Assembly (NCBI RefSeq): GCF_050948215.1 | Contig: NW_027488708.1 | Location: 1-64,000 of the forward strand | Reading direction: 5' to 3' | DNA length: 64,000 bases | DNA from: Halictus rubicundus | Taxonomy: Eukaryota; Arthropoda; Insecta; Hymenoptera; Halictidae | Shown: in pieces, positions 1 through 15,299 of the stretch | How positions within the stretch are numbered: position 1 is the stretch's first letter | How the letters are laid out: each line of letters opens with the position of its first letter | Program-made: the position numbers and the translations under genes | Notes under the pieces: model-generated | What the model saw: only the letters and a program-made list of their open reading frames with translations | Databases searched by the model: none | What the model was told of the DNA's origin: nothing

Positions 1-1655
1 TATCCTATCCTGTCCTCTATCCTATCCTATCCTCTATCCCATCCTATCCTCTATCCTATCCTCTATCCTATCCTATGCTCTATCCTATCCTATCATCTAT
101 CCTCAATCCTATCCTTTCCTGTATCCTATCCATTCCTCTATCCTATCCTGTCCTCTATCCTATCCTATCCTCTATCCCATCCTATCCTCTATCCTATCCT
201 CTATCCTATCCTATCCTCTATCCTATCCTATCTTCTATCCTATCCGATCCTCTATCCTATCAAATCCCCTATCCTATCTTCTATCCTATCCTATCCTCTA
301 TCCTATCCTATCCTCTATCCTATCCTATTGTCTATCCTATCCTCTATCCTATCGTATCCTCTATCCTATCCTCACCTCTATCCTATCCTCTCCTGTATCC
401 TATCCTATCCTCTATCCCATCCTATCCTCTATCCTACCCAATCCTCTGTCCTATCCTATCCTCTATCCTATCCTATCTTCTATCCTATCCTATCCTCTAT
501 CCTATCAAATCCCCTATCCTATCCTCAATCCTATCCTATCCTCTATTCTATCCTATCCTCTGTCCTATCCTATCCTCTATCCTATCAAATCCCCTATCCT
601 ATCCTCTATCCTATCCTATCCTCTATCCTATCCTATCGTCTATCCTATCCTATCGTCTATCCTATCCTATTAACTATCCTATCCTCTATCCTATCCTATC
701 CTCTATAATATCGTCTATCCGTTCCTATTCTCGATCCTATCCTCTATCCTATCCTCTATCCTATTCTATCCTCTATCCTATCCTATCTTCTATCCTATCC
801 TATCCTCTATCCTATCAAATCCCCTATCCTATCCTCTGTACTATCCTATCCTCTATCATATCCTATCCTCTATCCCATCCTATCCTATCCTCTATCCTAT
901 CCTATCCTCTATCCTATCCTATCGTCTATCCTATCCTATCCTCTATCCTATCCAATCCTCTATCCTATCCAATCTTCTATCCTATTCTATCCTCTATCCT
1001 ATTATATCCTATCTTCTATCCTATCCTCTATCCTATCCTATCCTCTATCCTATCCTATCGTCTATCCTACCCTATCCTCTATCCTATCCTATCCTCTATT
1101 ATATCCAATCCTCTATCCTATCCTATCATCTATCCTCAATCCTATCCTTTCCTGTATCCTATCCATTCCTCTATCCTATCCTGTCCTCTATCCTATCCTA
1201 TCCTCTATCCCATCCTATCCTCTATCCTATCCTCTATCCTATTCTATCCTCTATCCTATTATATCCTATCTTCTATCCTATCCTCTATCCTATCCTATCC
1301 TCTATCCTATCCTATCCTCTATCCTATCCTATCCTCTATCCTATCCTATCCTCTATCCTACCCTATCCTCTATCCTATCCTATCCTCTATCCTATCCAAT
1401 CTTCTATCCTATCCTATCCTCTATCCTATGCTTTCCTCTATCCTATCCTATCCTCTATCCTATCCTATCGTCTATCCTACCCTATCCTCTATCCTATCCT
1501 ATCCTCTATCCTATCCAATCCTCTATCCTATCCTATCATCTATCCTCAATCCTATCCTTTCCTGTATCCTATCCATTCCTCTATCCTATCCTGTCCTCTA
1601 TCCTATCCTATCCTCTATCCCATCCTATCCTCTATCCTATCCTCTATCCTATCCT

Positions 1656-3586
1656 ATGCTCTATCCTATCCTATCATCTATCCTCAATCCTATCCTTTCC
1701 TGTATCCTATCCATTCCTCTATCCTATCCTGTCCTCTATCCTATCCTATCCTCTATCCCATCCTATCCTCTATCCTATCCTCTATCCTATCCTATCCTCT
1801 ATCCTATCCTATCTTCTATCCTATCCGATCCTCTATCCTATCAAATCCCCTATCCTATCTTCTATCCTATCCTATCCTCTATCCTATCCTATCCTCTATC
1901 CTATCCTATTGTCTATCCTATCCTCTATCCTATCGTATCCTCTATCCTATCCTCACCTCTATCCTATCCTCTCCTGTATCCTATCCTATCCTCTATCCCA
2001 TCCTATCCTCTATCCTATCCTATCATCTATCCTATCCTATCGTCTATCCTATCCTCTATCCTATCCTATCCTCTATCCTAACCTATCCTCTATCCTATCC
2101 TATCCTCTATCCTATCCTATCCTCTATCCTATCCTATCCTCTATCCTATCTTATCCTATCCTATCCTCTATCCTATCCTTTCCTGTATCCTATCCTATCC
2201 ACTATCCTCTATCCTATCCAATCCTCTGTCCTATCCTATCCTCTATCCTATCATATCCTCTATCCTATAATATCCTCTATCCTATCCTATCCTCTATCCA
2301 ATCCTCTATGCTGTCCTATCCTCTATCCTATCCTATCCTCTATCCTATGCTTTCCTCTATCCTATCCTCTATTCTATCCTATCCTCTATCCTATCCTATC
2401 CTCTATCCTATCCTATCATCTATCCTCAATCCTATCCTTTCCTGTATCCTATCCTATCCTCTATCCTATCCTATCCTCTATCCTATCCTATCCTCTATCC
2501 TATCCTATCCTCTATCCTATCCTATCCTCTATCCTACCCTATCCTCTATCCTATCCTATCCTCTATCCTATCCAATCTTCTATCCTATCCTATCCTCTAT
2601 CCTATGCTTTCCTCTATCCTATCCTATCCTCTATCCTATCCTATCGTCTATCCTACCCTATCCTCTATCCTATCCTATCCTCTATCCTATCCAATCCTCT
2701 ATCCTATCCTATCATCTATCCTCAATCCTATCCTTTCCTGTATCCTATCCATTCCTCTATCCTATCCTGTCCTCTATCCTATCCTATCCTCTATCCCATC
2801 CTATCCTCTATCCTATCCTCTATCCTATCCTATGCTCTATCCTATCCTATCATCTATCCTCAATCCTATCCTTTCCTGTATCCTATCCATTCCTCTATCC
2901 TATCCTGTCCTCTATCCTATCCTATCCTCTATCCCATCCTATCCTCTATCCTATCCTCTATCCTATCCTATCCTCTATCCTATCCTATCTTCTATCCTAT
3001 CCGATCCTCTATCCTATCAAATCCCCTATCCTATCTTCTATCCTATCCTATCCTCTATCCTATCCTATCCTCTATCCTATCCTATTGTCTATCCTATCCT
3101 CTATCCTATCGTATCCTCTATCCTATCCTCACCTCTATCCTATCCTCTCCTGTATCCTATCCTATCCTCTATCCCATCCTATCCTCTATCCTATCCTATC
3201 ATCTATCCTATCCTATCGTCTATCCTATCCTCTATCCTATCCTATCCTCTATCCTAACCTATCCTCTATCCTATCCTATCCTCTATCCTATCCTATCCTC
3301 TATCCTATCCTATCCTCTATCCTATCTTATCCTATCCTATCCTCTATCCTATCCTTTCCTGTATCCTATCCTATCCACTATCCTCTATCCTATCCAATCC
3401 TCTGTCCTATCCTATCCTCTATCCTATCATATCCTCTATCCTATAATATCCTCTATCCTATCCTATCCTCTATCCAATCCTCTATGCTGTCCTATCCTCT
3501 ATCCTATCCTATCCTCTATCCTATGCTTTCCTCTATCCTATCCTCTATTCTATCCTATCCTCTATCCTATCCTATCCTCTATCCTA
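1656..3586 (+). repeat. 1,176-bp higher-order tandem duplication in the satellite
   Basis: Landmark variants recur at a fixed offset of 1,176 bp: CTATGCTC at 1656 and 2832, CCTATTGTC at about 1909 and 3085, CCTAACC at about 2079 and 3255, and GCTTTCC at 2349 and 3525. The first two also occur 1,581 bp earlier, at 75 and 328, so part of the unit exists a third time at the left edge. The copies part after about 2,410 and 3,586, where one continues into CCTCAATCC and the other into CTATAATATCG. Edges are approximate because the background repeat hides the breakpoints. Confidence 0.8.
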
Positions 3587-3869
3587 TCCTCTATCCTATC
3601 ATATCCTCTATAATATCGTACACTCTATCCTATAATATCGTCTATCCGATCCTATTCTCTATCCTATCCTCTATCCTATCCTATCCTCTATCCTATCAAA
3701 TCCCCTATCCTATCCTCTATCCTATCCTATCCTGTATCCTATCCAATTTTCTATCCTATCATATCATCTATCCTCAATCATATCCTTTCCTGTATCCTAT
3801 CCAAACATCTATCCTATCCTATCCTCTATCCTATCCTGTCCTCTATCCTATCCTATCCTCTATCCTATC

Positions 3870-6480
3870 CTCTATCCTAGCCTATCGTCTATCCTATCCT
3901 ATCCAACCCTCTATCCTATGCTCTATCCTATCCTACCCTCTATGATATCGTATAGTCTGTCATATCCTATCCTCTATCCTATAGTATCATCTATCCGTTC
4001 CTATTCTCTATCCTACCGTATTCTCTATCCTATCCTCTATCCTATCCTCTATCCTATCCTATCCTGTATCCTATCCTATCCTCTATCCTACCCTATCCTC
4101 TATCCTATCCTATCCTCTATCCTATCCAATCCTCTATCCTATCCTATCCTCTATCCTATCCTATCGTCTATCCTAGCCTATCCTCTATCCTATCCTATCA
4201 TCGATCCGTTCCTATTCTCTATCCTACCCTATTCTCTATCCTATCCTCTATCCTATCCTCTATTCTATCCTATCCTGTATCCTATCCTATCCTCTATCCT
4301 ATCCTATCCTCTATCCTATCCTATCGTCTATCCTATCCTATCCTCTATCCTATCCTCTATCCTATCCTATCTTCCATCCTATCCTATCCTGTATCCTATC
4401 AAATCCCCTATCCTATCAAATCCTCTATCATATCCTCTATCCTATCCTATCCTCTATCCTATCCTATCTTCTATCCTATCCTATCCTCTATCCTATCCTT
4501 TCCTCTATCCTATCCTATCCTCTATCCTATCCTATCGTCTATCCTATCCTATCCTCTATCCTATCCTATCCTATCCTCTATCCTATCCTATCCTCTATCC
4601 TATCCTATCCTCTATCCTATCCTATCTTCTATCCTACCCTATCCGCTATCCTATCAAATCCCCTATCCTATCCTCTATCCTACCCTATCCTCTATCCTAT
4701 CCTATCCTCTATCCTATCCAATCTTCTATCCTATCCTATCCTCTATCCTATGCTTTCCTCTATCCTATCCTATCCTCTATCCTATCATATCGTCTATCCT
4801 ACCCTATCCTCTATCCTATCCTATCCTCTATCCTATCCAATCCTCTATCCTATCCTATCATCTATCCTCAATCCTATCCTTTCCTGTATCCTATCCATTC
4901 CTCTATCCTATCCTGTCGTCTATCCTATCCTATCCTCTATCCCATCCTATCCTCTATCCTATCCTCTATCCTATCCTATCCTCTATCCTATCCTATCCTC
5001 TATCCTATCCTCTATCCTATCCTATGCTCTATCCTATCCTATCATCTATCCTCAATCCTATCCTTTCCTGTATCCTATCCATTCCTCTATCCTATCCTGT
5101 CCTCTATCCTATCCTATCCTCTATCCCATCCTATCCTCTATCCTATCCTCTATCCTATCCTATCCTCTATCCTATCCTATCTTCTATCCTATCCGATCCT
5201 CTATCCTATCAAATCCCCTATCCTATCTTCTATCCTATCCTATCCTCTATCCTATCCTATCCTCTATCCTATCCTATTGTCTATCCTATCCTCTATCCTA
5301 GCCTATCGTCTATCCTATCCTATCCAACCCTCTATCCTATGCTCTATCCTATCCTACCCTCTATGATATCGTATAGTCTGTCATATCCTATCCTCTATCC
5401 TATAGTATCATCTATCCGTTCCTATTCTCTATCCTACCGTATTCTCTATCCTATCCTCTATCCTATCCTCTATCCTATCCTATCCTGTATCCTATCCTAT
5501 CCTCTATCCTACCCTATCCTCTATCCTATCCTATCCTCTATCCTATCCAATCCTCTATCCTATCCTATCCTCTATCCTATCCTATCGTCTATCCTAGCCT
5601 ATCCTCTATCCTATCCTATCATCGATCCGTTCCTATTCTCTATCCTACCCTATTCTCTATCCTATCCTCTATCCTATCCTATCCTCTATCCTATCCTATC
5701 CTCTATCCTATCCTATCGTCTATCCTATCCTATCCTCTATCCTATCCTCTATCCTATCCTATCTTCCATCCTATCCTATCCTGTATCCTATCAAATCCCC
5801 TATCCTATCAAATCCTCTATCATATCCTCTATCCTATCCTATCCTCTATCCTATCCTATCTTCTATCCTATCCTATCCTCTATCCTATCCTTTCCTCTAT
5901 CCTATCCTATCCTCTATCCTATCCTATCGTCTATCCTATCCTATCCTCTATCCTATCCTATCCTATCCTCTATCCTATCCTATCCTCTATCCTATCCTAT
6001 CCTCTATCCTATCCTATCCTCTATCCTATCCTATCTTCTATCCTACCCTATCCGCTATCCTATCAAATCCCCTATCCTATCCTCTATCCTACCCTATCCT
6101 CTATCCTATCCTATCCTCTATCCTATCCAATCTTCTATCCTATCCTATCCTCTATCCTATGCTTTCCTCTATCCTATCCTATCCTCTATCCTATCATATC
6201 GTCTATCCTACCCTATCCTCTATCCTATCCTATCCTCTATCCTATCCAATCCTCTATCCTATCCTATCATCTATCCTCAATCCTATCCTTTCCTGTATCC
6301 TATCCATTCCTCTATCCTATCCTGTCGTCTATCCTATCCTATCCTCTATCCCATCCTATCCTCTATCCTATCCTCTATCCTATCCTATCCTCTATCCTAT
6401 CCTATCTTCTATCCTATCCGATCCTCTATCCTATCAAATCCCCTATCCTATCCTCTATCCTCTCCTATCCTCTATCCTAT
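3870..6480 (+). repeat. About 1.42-kb tandem duplication in the satellite
   Basis: A distinctive segment with CCAACCC, CTATGATATCGTATAG and ATCGATCCGTTCC occurs twice. The CTATGCTC landmark is at 3918 and 5339, and the GATCCGTT landmark at 4203 and 5624, both 1,421 bp apart. Further right, TATGCTTTCC followed by CATATCGTC is at 4750 and 6159, an offset of 1,409 bp, so a net 12-bp unit was lost or gained between the copies. A 12-bp change equals one basic unit, as expected from slippage or unequal exchange. Confidence 0.75.
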
Positions 6481-8639
6481 CCTATGCTCTATCCTATCCT
6501 ATCATCTATCCTCAATCCTATCCTTTCCTGTATCCTATCCATTCCTCTATCCTATCCTGTCCTCTATCCTATCCTATCCTCTATCCCATCCTATCCTCTA
6601 TCCTATCCTCTATCCTATCCTATCTTCTATCCTATCCGATCCTCTATCCTATCAAATCCCCTATCCTATCCTCTATCCTCTCCTATCCTCTATCCTATCC
6701 TCACCTCTATCCTATCCTCTCCTGTATCCTATCCTATCCTCTATCCCATCTTATCCTCTATCCTATCCTATCCTCTATCCTATCCTATCGTCTATCCTAT
6801 CCTCTATCCTATCCTATCCTCTATCCTAACCTATCCTCTATCCTATCCTATCCTCTATCCTATCCTATCCTCTATCCTATCCTATCCTATCCTCTATCCT
6901 ATCCTTTCCTGTATCCTATCCTATCCACTATCCTCTATCCTATCCAATCCTCTGTCCTATCCTATCCTCTATCCTATCATATCCTCTATCCTATAATATC
7001 CTCTATCCTATCCTATCCTCTATCCAATCCTCTATCCTATCCTATCCTGTATCCTATCCTATCCTCTATCCTACCCTATCCTCTATCCTATCCTATCCTC
7101 TATCCTATCCAATCCTCTATCCTATCCTATCCTCTATCCTATCCTATCGTCTATCCTAGCCTATCCTCTATCCTATCCTATCATCGATCCGTTCCTATTC
7201 TCTATCCTACCCTATTCTCTATCCTATCCTCTATCCTATCCTCTATTCTATCCTATCCTGTATCCTATCCTATCTTCTATCCTATCCTATCCTCTATCCT
7301 ATCCTATCGTCTATCCTATCCTATCCTCTATCCTATCCTATCCTCTATCCTATCCTATCCTATCCTCTATCCTATCCTATCTTCTATCCTATCCTATCCT
7401 CTATCCTATCAAATCCCCTATACTATCCTATCAAATCCCCTATCCTATCCTCTATCCTATCCTATCCTGTATCCTATCCAATTTTCTATCCTATCATATC
7501 ATCTATCCTCAATCATATCCTTTCCTGTATCCTATCCAAACATCTATCCTATCCTATCCTCTATCCTATCCTGTCCTCTATCCTATCCTATCCTCTATCC
7601 TATCCTCTATCCTATCCTATCCTCTATCCTATCCTATCTTCTATCCTATCCGATCCTCTATCCTATCAAATCCCCTATCCTATCCTCTATCCTCTCCTAT
7701 CCTCTATCCTATCCTATGCTCTATCCTATCCTATCATCTATCCTCAATCCTATCCTTTCCTGTATCCTATCCATTCCTCTATCCTATCCTGTCCTCTATC
7801 CTATCCTATCCTCTATCCCATCCTATCCTCTATCCTATCCTCTATCCTATCCTATCTTCTATCCTATCCGATCCTCTATCCTATCAAATCCCCTATCCTA
7901 TCCTCTATCCTCTCCTATCCTCTATCCTATCCTCACCTCTATCCTATCCTCTCCTGTATCCTATCCTATCCTCTATCCCATCCTATCCTCTATCCTATCC
8001 TATCCTCTATCCTATCCTATCGTCTATCCTATCCTCTATCTTATCCTATCCTCTATCCTATCCTTTCCTGTATCCTATCCTATCCACTATCCTCTATCCT
8101 ATCCAATCCTCTGTCCTATCCTATCCTCTATCCTATCATATCCTCTATCCTATAATATCCTCTATCCTATCCTATCCTCTATCCAATCCTCTATCCTATC
8201 CTATCCTCTATCCTATCCTATCCTCTATCCTATGCTTTCCTCTATCCTATCCTATCCTCTATCCTATCCTATCGTCTATCCTACCCTATCCTCTATCCTA
8301 TCCTATCCTCTATCCTATCCAATCCTCTATCCTATCCTATCCTCTATCCTATCCTATCTTCTATCCTATCCTATCCTCTATCATATCAAATCCCCTATCC
8401 TATCCTCTATCCTATCCTAGCCCCTATCCTATCAAATCCTCTATCCTATCCTATCCTCTATCCTATCCTATCCTATCCTCTATCCTATCCTTTTCTGTAT
8501 CCTATCCTATCCACTATCCTCTATCCTATCCAATCCTCCGTCCTATCCTATCCTCTATCCTATCATATCCTCTATCCTATAATATCCTCTATCCTATCCT
8601 ATCCTCTATCCAATCCTCTATCCTATCCTATCCTCTATC

Positions 8640-11600
8640 CTATCCAATCCTCTATCCTATCCTATCCTCTATCCTATCCTATCGTCTATCCTAGCCTATC
8701 CTCTATCCTATCCTATCATCGATCCGTTCCTATTCTCTATCCTACCCTATTCTCTATCCTATCCTCTATCCTATCCTCTATTCTATCCTATCCTGTATCC
8801 TATCCTATCCTCTATCCTATCCTATCCTCTATCCTATCCTATCGTCTATCCTATCCTATCCTCTATCCTATCCTATATCCTATCCTATCTTCCATCCTAT
8901 CCTATCCTGTATCCTATCAAATCCCCTATCCTATCAAATCCTCTATCATATCCTCTATCCTATCCTATCCTCTATCCTATCCTATCTTCTATCCTATCCT
9001 ATCCTCTATCCTATCCTTTCCTCTATCCTATCCTATCCTCTATCCTATCCTATCGTCTATCCTATCCTATCCTCTATCCTATCCTATCCTATCCTCTATC
9101 CTATCCTATCCTCTATCCTATCCTATCCTCTATCCTATCCTATCCTCTATCCTATCCTATCTTCTATCCTACCCTATCCGCTATCCTATCAAATCTCCTA
9201 TCCTATCCTCTATCCTACCCTATCCTCTATCCTATCCTATCCTCTATCCTATCCAATCTTCTATCCTATCCTATCCTCTATCCTATACTTTCCTCTATCC
9301 TATCCTATCCTCTATCCTATCATATCGTCTATCCTACCCTATCCTCTATCCTATCCTATCCTCTATCCTATCCAATCCTCTATCCTTTCCTGTATCCTAT
9401 CCATTCCTCTATCCTATCCTGTCGTCTATCCTATCCTATCCTCTATCCCATCCTATCCTCTATCCTATCCTCTATCCCATCCTATCCTCTATCCTATCCT
9501 CTATCCTATCCTATCCTCTATCCTATCCTATCTTCTATCCTATCCGATCCTCTATCCTATCAAATCCCCTATCCTATCCTCTATCCTCTCCTATCCTCTA
9601 TCCTATCCTATGCTCTATCCTATCCTATCATCTATCCTCAATCCTATCCTTTCCTGTATCCTATCCATTCCTCTATCCTATCCTGTCCTCTATCCTATCC
9701 TATCCTCTATCCCATCCTATCCTCTATCCTATCCTCTATCCTATCCTATCTTCTATCCTATCCGATCCTCTATCCTATCAAATCCCCTATCCTATCCTCT
9801 ATCCTCTCCTATCCTCTATCCTATCCTCACCTCTATCCTATCCTCTCCTGTATCCTATCCTATCCTCTATCCCATCCTATCCTCTATCCTATCCTATCCT
9901 CTATCCTATCCTATCGTCTATCCTATCCTCTATCCTATCCTATCCTCTATCCTAACCTATCCTCTATCCTATCCTATCCTCTATCCTATCCTATCCTATC
10001 CTATCCTCTATCCTATCCTTTCCTGTATCCTATCCTATCCACTATCCTATATCCTATCCAATCCTCTGTCCTATCCTATCCTCTATCCTATCATATCCTC
10101 TATCCTATAATATCCTCTATCCTATCCTATCCTCTATCCAATCCTCTATCCTATCCTATCCTCTATCCTATCCTATCCTCTATCCTATGCTTTCCTCTAT
10201 CCTATCCTATCCTCTATCCTATCCTATCGTCTATCCTACCCTATCCTCTATCCTATGCTATCCTCTATCCTATCCAATCCTCTATCCTATCCTATCCTCT
10301 ATCCTATCGTATCTTCTATCCTATCCTATCCTCTATCCTATCAAATCCCCTATCCAATCCTCTATCCTATCCTATCCTCTATCCTATCCAATCCTCTATC
10401 CTATCCTATCCTCTATCCTATCCTATCGTCTATCCTAGCCTATCCTCTATCCTATCCTATCATCGATCCGTTCCTATTCTCTATCCTACCCTATTCTCTA
10501 TCCTATCCTCTATCCTATCCTCTATTCTATCCTATCCTGTATCCTATCCTATCCTCTATCCTATCCTATCCTCTATCCTATCCTATCGTCTATCCTATCC
10601 TATCCTCTATCCTATCCTATATCCTATCCTATCTTCCATCCTATCCTATCCTGTATCCTATCAAATCCCCTATCCTATCAAATCCTCTATCATATCCTCT
10701 ATCCTATCCTATCCTCTATCCTATCCTATCTTCTATCCTATCCTATCCTCTATCCTATCCTTTCCTCTATCCTATCCTATCCTCTATCCTATCCTATCGT
10801 CTATCCTATCCTATCCTCTATCCTATCCTATCCTATCCTCTATCCTATCCTATCCTCTATCCTATCCTATCCTCTATCCTATCCTATCCTCTATCCTATC
10901 CTATCTTCTATCCTACCCTATCCGCTATCCTATCAAATCTCCTATCCTATCCTCTATCCTACCCTATCCTCTATCCTATCCTATCCTCTATCCTATCCAA
11001 TCTTCTATCCTATCCTATCCTCTATCCTATACTTTCCTCTATCCTATCCTATCCTCTATCCTATCATATCGTCTATCCTACCCTATCCTCTATCCTATCC
11101 TATCCTCTATCCTATCCAATCCTCTATCCTTTCCTGTATCCTATCCATTCCTCTATCCTATCCTGTCGTCTATCCTATCCTATCCTCTATCCCATCCTAT
11201 CCTCTATCCTATCCTCTATCCCATCCTATCCTCTATCCTATCCTCTATCCTATCCTATCCTCTATCCTATCCTATCTTCTATCCTATCCGATCCTCTATC
11301 CTATCAAATCCCCTATCCTATCCTCTATCCTCTCCTATCCTCTATCCTATCCTATGCTCTATCCTATCCTATCATCTATCCTCAATCCTATCCTTTCCTG
11401 TATCCTATCCATTCCTCTATCCTATCCTGTCCTCTATCCTATCCTATCCTCTATCCCATCCTATCCTCTATCCTATCCTCTATCCTATCCTATCTTCTAT
11501 CCTATCCGATCCTCTATCCTATCAAATCCCCTATCCTATCCTCTATCCTCTCCTATCCTCTATCCTATCCTCACCTCTATCCTATCCTCTCCTGTATCCT

Positions 11601-12130
11601 ATCCTATCCTCTATCTCATCCTATCCTCTATCCTATCCTATCCTCTATCCTATCCTATCGTCTATCCTATCCTCTATCCTATCCTATCCTCTATCCTAAC
11701 CTATCCTCTATCCTATCCTATCCTCTATCCTATCCTATCCTATCCTATCCTCTATCCTATCCTTTCCTGTATCCTATCCTATCCACTATCCTATATCCTA
11801 TCCAATCCTCTGTCCTATCCTATCCTCTATCCTATCATATCCTCTATCCTATAATATCCTCTATCCTATCCTATCCTCTATCCAATCCTCTATCCTATCC
11901 TATCCTCTATCCTATCCTATCCTCTATCCTATGCTTTCCTCTATCCTATCCTATCCTCTATCCTATCCTATCGTCTATCCTACCCTATCCTCTATCCTAT
12001 GCTATCCTCTATCCTATCCAATCCTCTATCCTATCCTATCCTCTATCCTATCGTATCTTCTATCCTATCCTATCCTCTATCCTATCAAATCCCCTATCCT
12101 ATCCTCTATACTATCCTATCCTATCCTATC
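8640..12130 (+). repeat. 1,744-bp higher-order tandem repeat, two near-identical copies
   Basis: Three separate landmarks share an exact offset of 1,744 bp: GATCCGTT at 8721 and 10465, CTATGCTC at 9610 and 11354, and TATGCTTTCC at 10187 and 11931. Even rare variants such as CCTATATCC next to CTTCCATCC recur in both copies. Related but shorter-spaced GATCCGTT landmarks lie at 4203, 5624 and 7186, so this unit is the latest and longest rung of a family that spans about 4-12 kb. The edges given are approximate. Confidence 0.85.
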
Positions 12131-15100
12131 CTATCCTCTATCCTATCCTATCGTATATCCTAGCCTCTATCCAATCCTATCCTCTATCCTATCCTATCCT
12201 CTATCCTATCAAATCCTCTATCCTATCCTATCGTCAATCCTGTCCTATCCTCTATCCTATCCTATCCTCTATCCTATCCTCTATCCTAGCCTAACCTCTA
12301 TCCTATCTAATCCAATCCCCTATCCTATCCTCTATCCAATCCTATCCTCAATCCTCTATCCAATCCTATCCTCAATCCTCTCCTTTCCTGTATCCTATCC
12401 TATCATCTATCCTCTATCCTATCCAATCCTCTGTCCTATCCTATCCTCTATCCTATCCTATCGTGTATCCTATCCTATCGTGTATCCTATCCTCTATCCT
12501 ATCAAATCCCCTATCCTATCCTCTGTCCTATCCTATCCTCTATCCTATCCTATCCTCTATCCTATCCTTTCCTGTATCCTATCCTATCCACTATCCTCTA
12601 TCCTATCCAATCCTCTGTCCTATCCTATCCTCTCTCCTATCATATCCTCTATCCTATAATATCCTCTATCCTATCCTATCCTCTATCCAATCCTCTATGC
12701 TATCCTATCCTCTATCCTATCCTATCCTCTATCCTATAATATCCTCTATCCTATCCTATCCTCTATCCAATCCTCTATGCTATCCTATCCTCTATCCTAT
12801 CCTATCCTCTATCCTATGATTTCCTCTATCCTATCCTATCCTCTATCCTATCCTATCGTCTATCCTACCCTATCCTCTATCCTATCCTATCCTCTATCCT
12901 ATCCAATCCTCCATCCTATCCTATCCTCTATCCTATCCTATCTTCTATCCTATCCTAGCCTCTATCCTATCAAATCCTCTATCCTATCCTATCCTCTATC
13001 CTATCCTATCCTATCCTCTATCCTATCCTTTTCTGTATCCTATCCTATCCACTATCCTCTATCCTATCCAATCCTCCGTCCTATCCTATCCTCTATCCTA
13101 TCATATCCTCTATCCTATAATATCCTCTATCCTATCCTATCCTCTATCCAATCCTCTATCCTATCCTATCCTCTATCCTATCCTATCCTATCCTCTATCC
13201 TATCCTTTTCTGTATCCTATCCTATCCACTATCCTCTATCCTATCCAATCCTCTGTCCTATCCTATCCTCTATCCTATCATATCCTCTATCCTATAATAT
13301 CCTCTATCCTATCCTATCCTCTATCCAATCCTCTATCCTATCCTATCCTCTATCCTATCCTATCCTCTATCCTATGCTTTCCTCTATCCTATCCTATCCT
13401 CTATCCTATCCTATCGTCTATCCTACCCTATCCTCTATCCTATCCTATCCTCTATCCTATCCAATCCTCCATCCTATCCTATCCTCTATCCTATCCTATC
13501 TTCTATCCTATCCTATCCTCTATCCTATCAAATCCCCTATCCTATCCTCTATCCTATCCTATCCTATCCTATCCTATCGTATATCCTATCCTCTATCCCA
13601 TCCTATCCTCTATCCTATCCTCTATCCTATCAAATCCTCTATCCTATCCTATCGTCAATCCTGTCCTATCCTCTATCCTATCCTATCCTCTATCCTATCC
13701 TCTATCCTAGCCTATCCTCTATCCTATCTAATCCAATCCCCTATCCTATCCTCTATCCAATCCTATCCTCAATCCTCTATCCAATCCTATCCTCAATCCT
13801 CTCCTTTCCTGTATCCTATCCTATCATCTATCCTCTATCCTATCCAATCCTCTGTCCTATCCTATCCTCTATCCTATCCTATCGTGTATCCTATCCTATC
13901 GTGTATCCTATCCTCTATCCTATCAAATCCCCTATCCTATCCTCTGTCCTATCCTATCCTCTATCCTATCCTATCCTCTATCCTATCCTTTCCTGTATCC
14001 TATCCTATCCACTATCCTCTATCCTATCCAATCCTCTGTCCTATCCTATCCTCTATCCTATCATATCCTCTATCCTATAATATCCTCTATCCTATCCTAT
14101 CCTCTATCCAATCCTCTATGCTATCCTATCCTCTATCCTATCCTATCCTCTATCCTATGCTTTCCTCTATCCTATCCTATCCTCTATCCTATCCTATCGT
14201 CTATCCTACCCTATCCTCTATCCTATCCTATCCTCTTTCCTATCTAATCCTCCATCCTATCCTATCCTATCCTATCCTTTTCTGTATCCTATCCTATCCA
14301 CTATCCTCTATCCTATCCAATCCTCCGTCCTATCCTATCCTCTATCCTATCATATCCTCTATCCTATAATATCCTCTATCCTATCCTATCCTCTATCCAA
14401 TCCTCTATCCTATCCTATCCTCTATCCTATCCTATCCTATCCTCTATCCTATCCTTTTCTGTATCCTATCCTATCCACTATCCTCTATCCTATCCAATCC
14501 TCTGTCCTATCCTATCCTCTATCCAATCCTCTATCCTATCCTATCCTCTATCCTATCCTATCCTCTATCCTATGCTTTCCTCTATCCTATCCTATCCTCT
14601 ATCCTATCCTATCGTCTATCCTACCCTATCCTCTATCCTATCCTATCCTCTATCCTATCCAATCCTCCATCCTATCCTATCCTCTATCCTATCCTATCTT
14701 CTATCCTATCCTATCCTCTATCCTATCAAATCCCCTATCCTATCCTCTATCCTATACTATCCTATCCTATCCTATCGTATATCCTATCCTCTATCCCATC
14801 CTATCCTCTATCCTATCCTATCTTCTATCCTATCCGATCCTCTATCCTATCAAATCCCCTATCCTATCTTCTATCCTATCCTATCCTCTATCCTATCCTA
14901 TCCTCTATCCTATCCTATCGTCTATCCTATCCTCTATCCTATCGTATCCTCTATCCTATCCTCACCTCTATCCTATCCTCTCCTGTATCCTCTCCTATCC
15001 TCTATCCCATCCTATCCTCTATCCTATCCTATCATTTATCCTATCCTATCGTCTATCCTATCCTCTATCCTATCCTATCCTCTATCCTAACCTATCCTCT

Positions 15101-15299
15101 ATCCTATCCTATCCTCTATCCTATCCTATCCTCTATCCTATCCTATCCTCTATCCTATCCTATCCTATCCTATCCTATCCTCTATCCTATCCTTTCCTGT
15201 ATCCTATCCTATACACTATCCTCTATCCTATCCAATCCTCTGTCCTATCCTATCCTCTATCCTATCATATCCTCTATCCTATAATATCCTCTATCCTAT

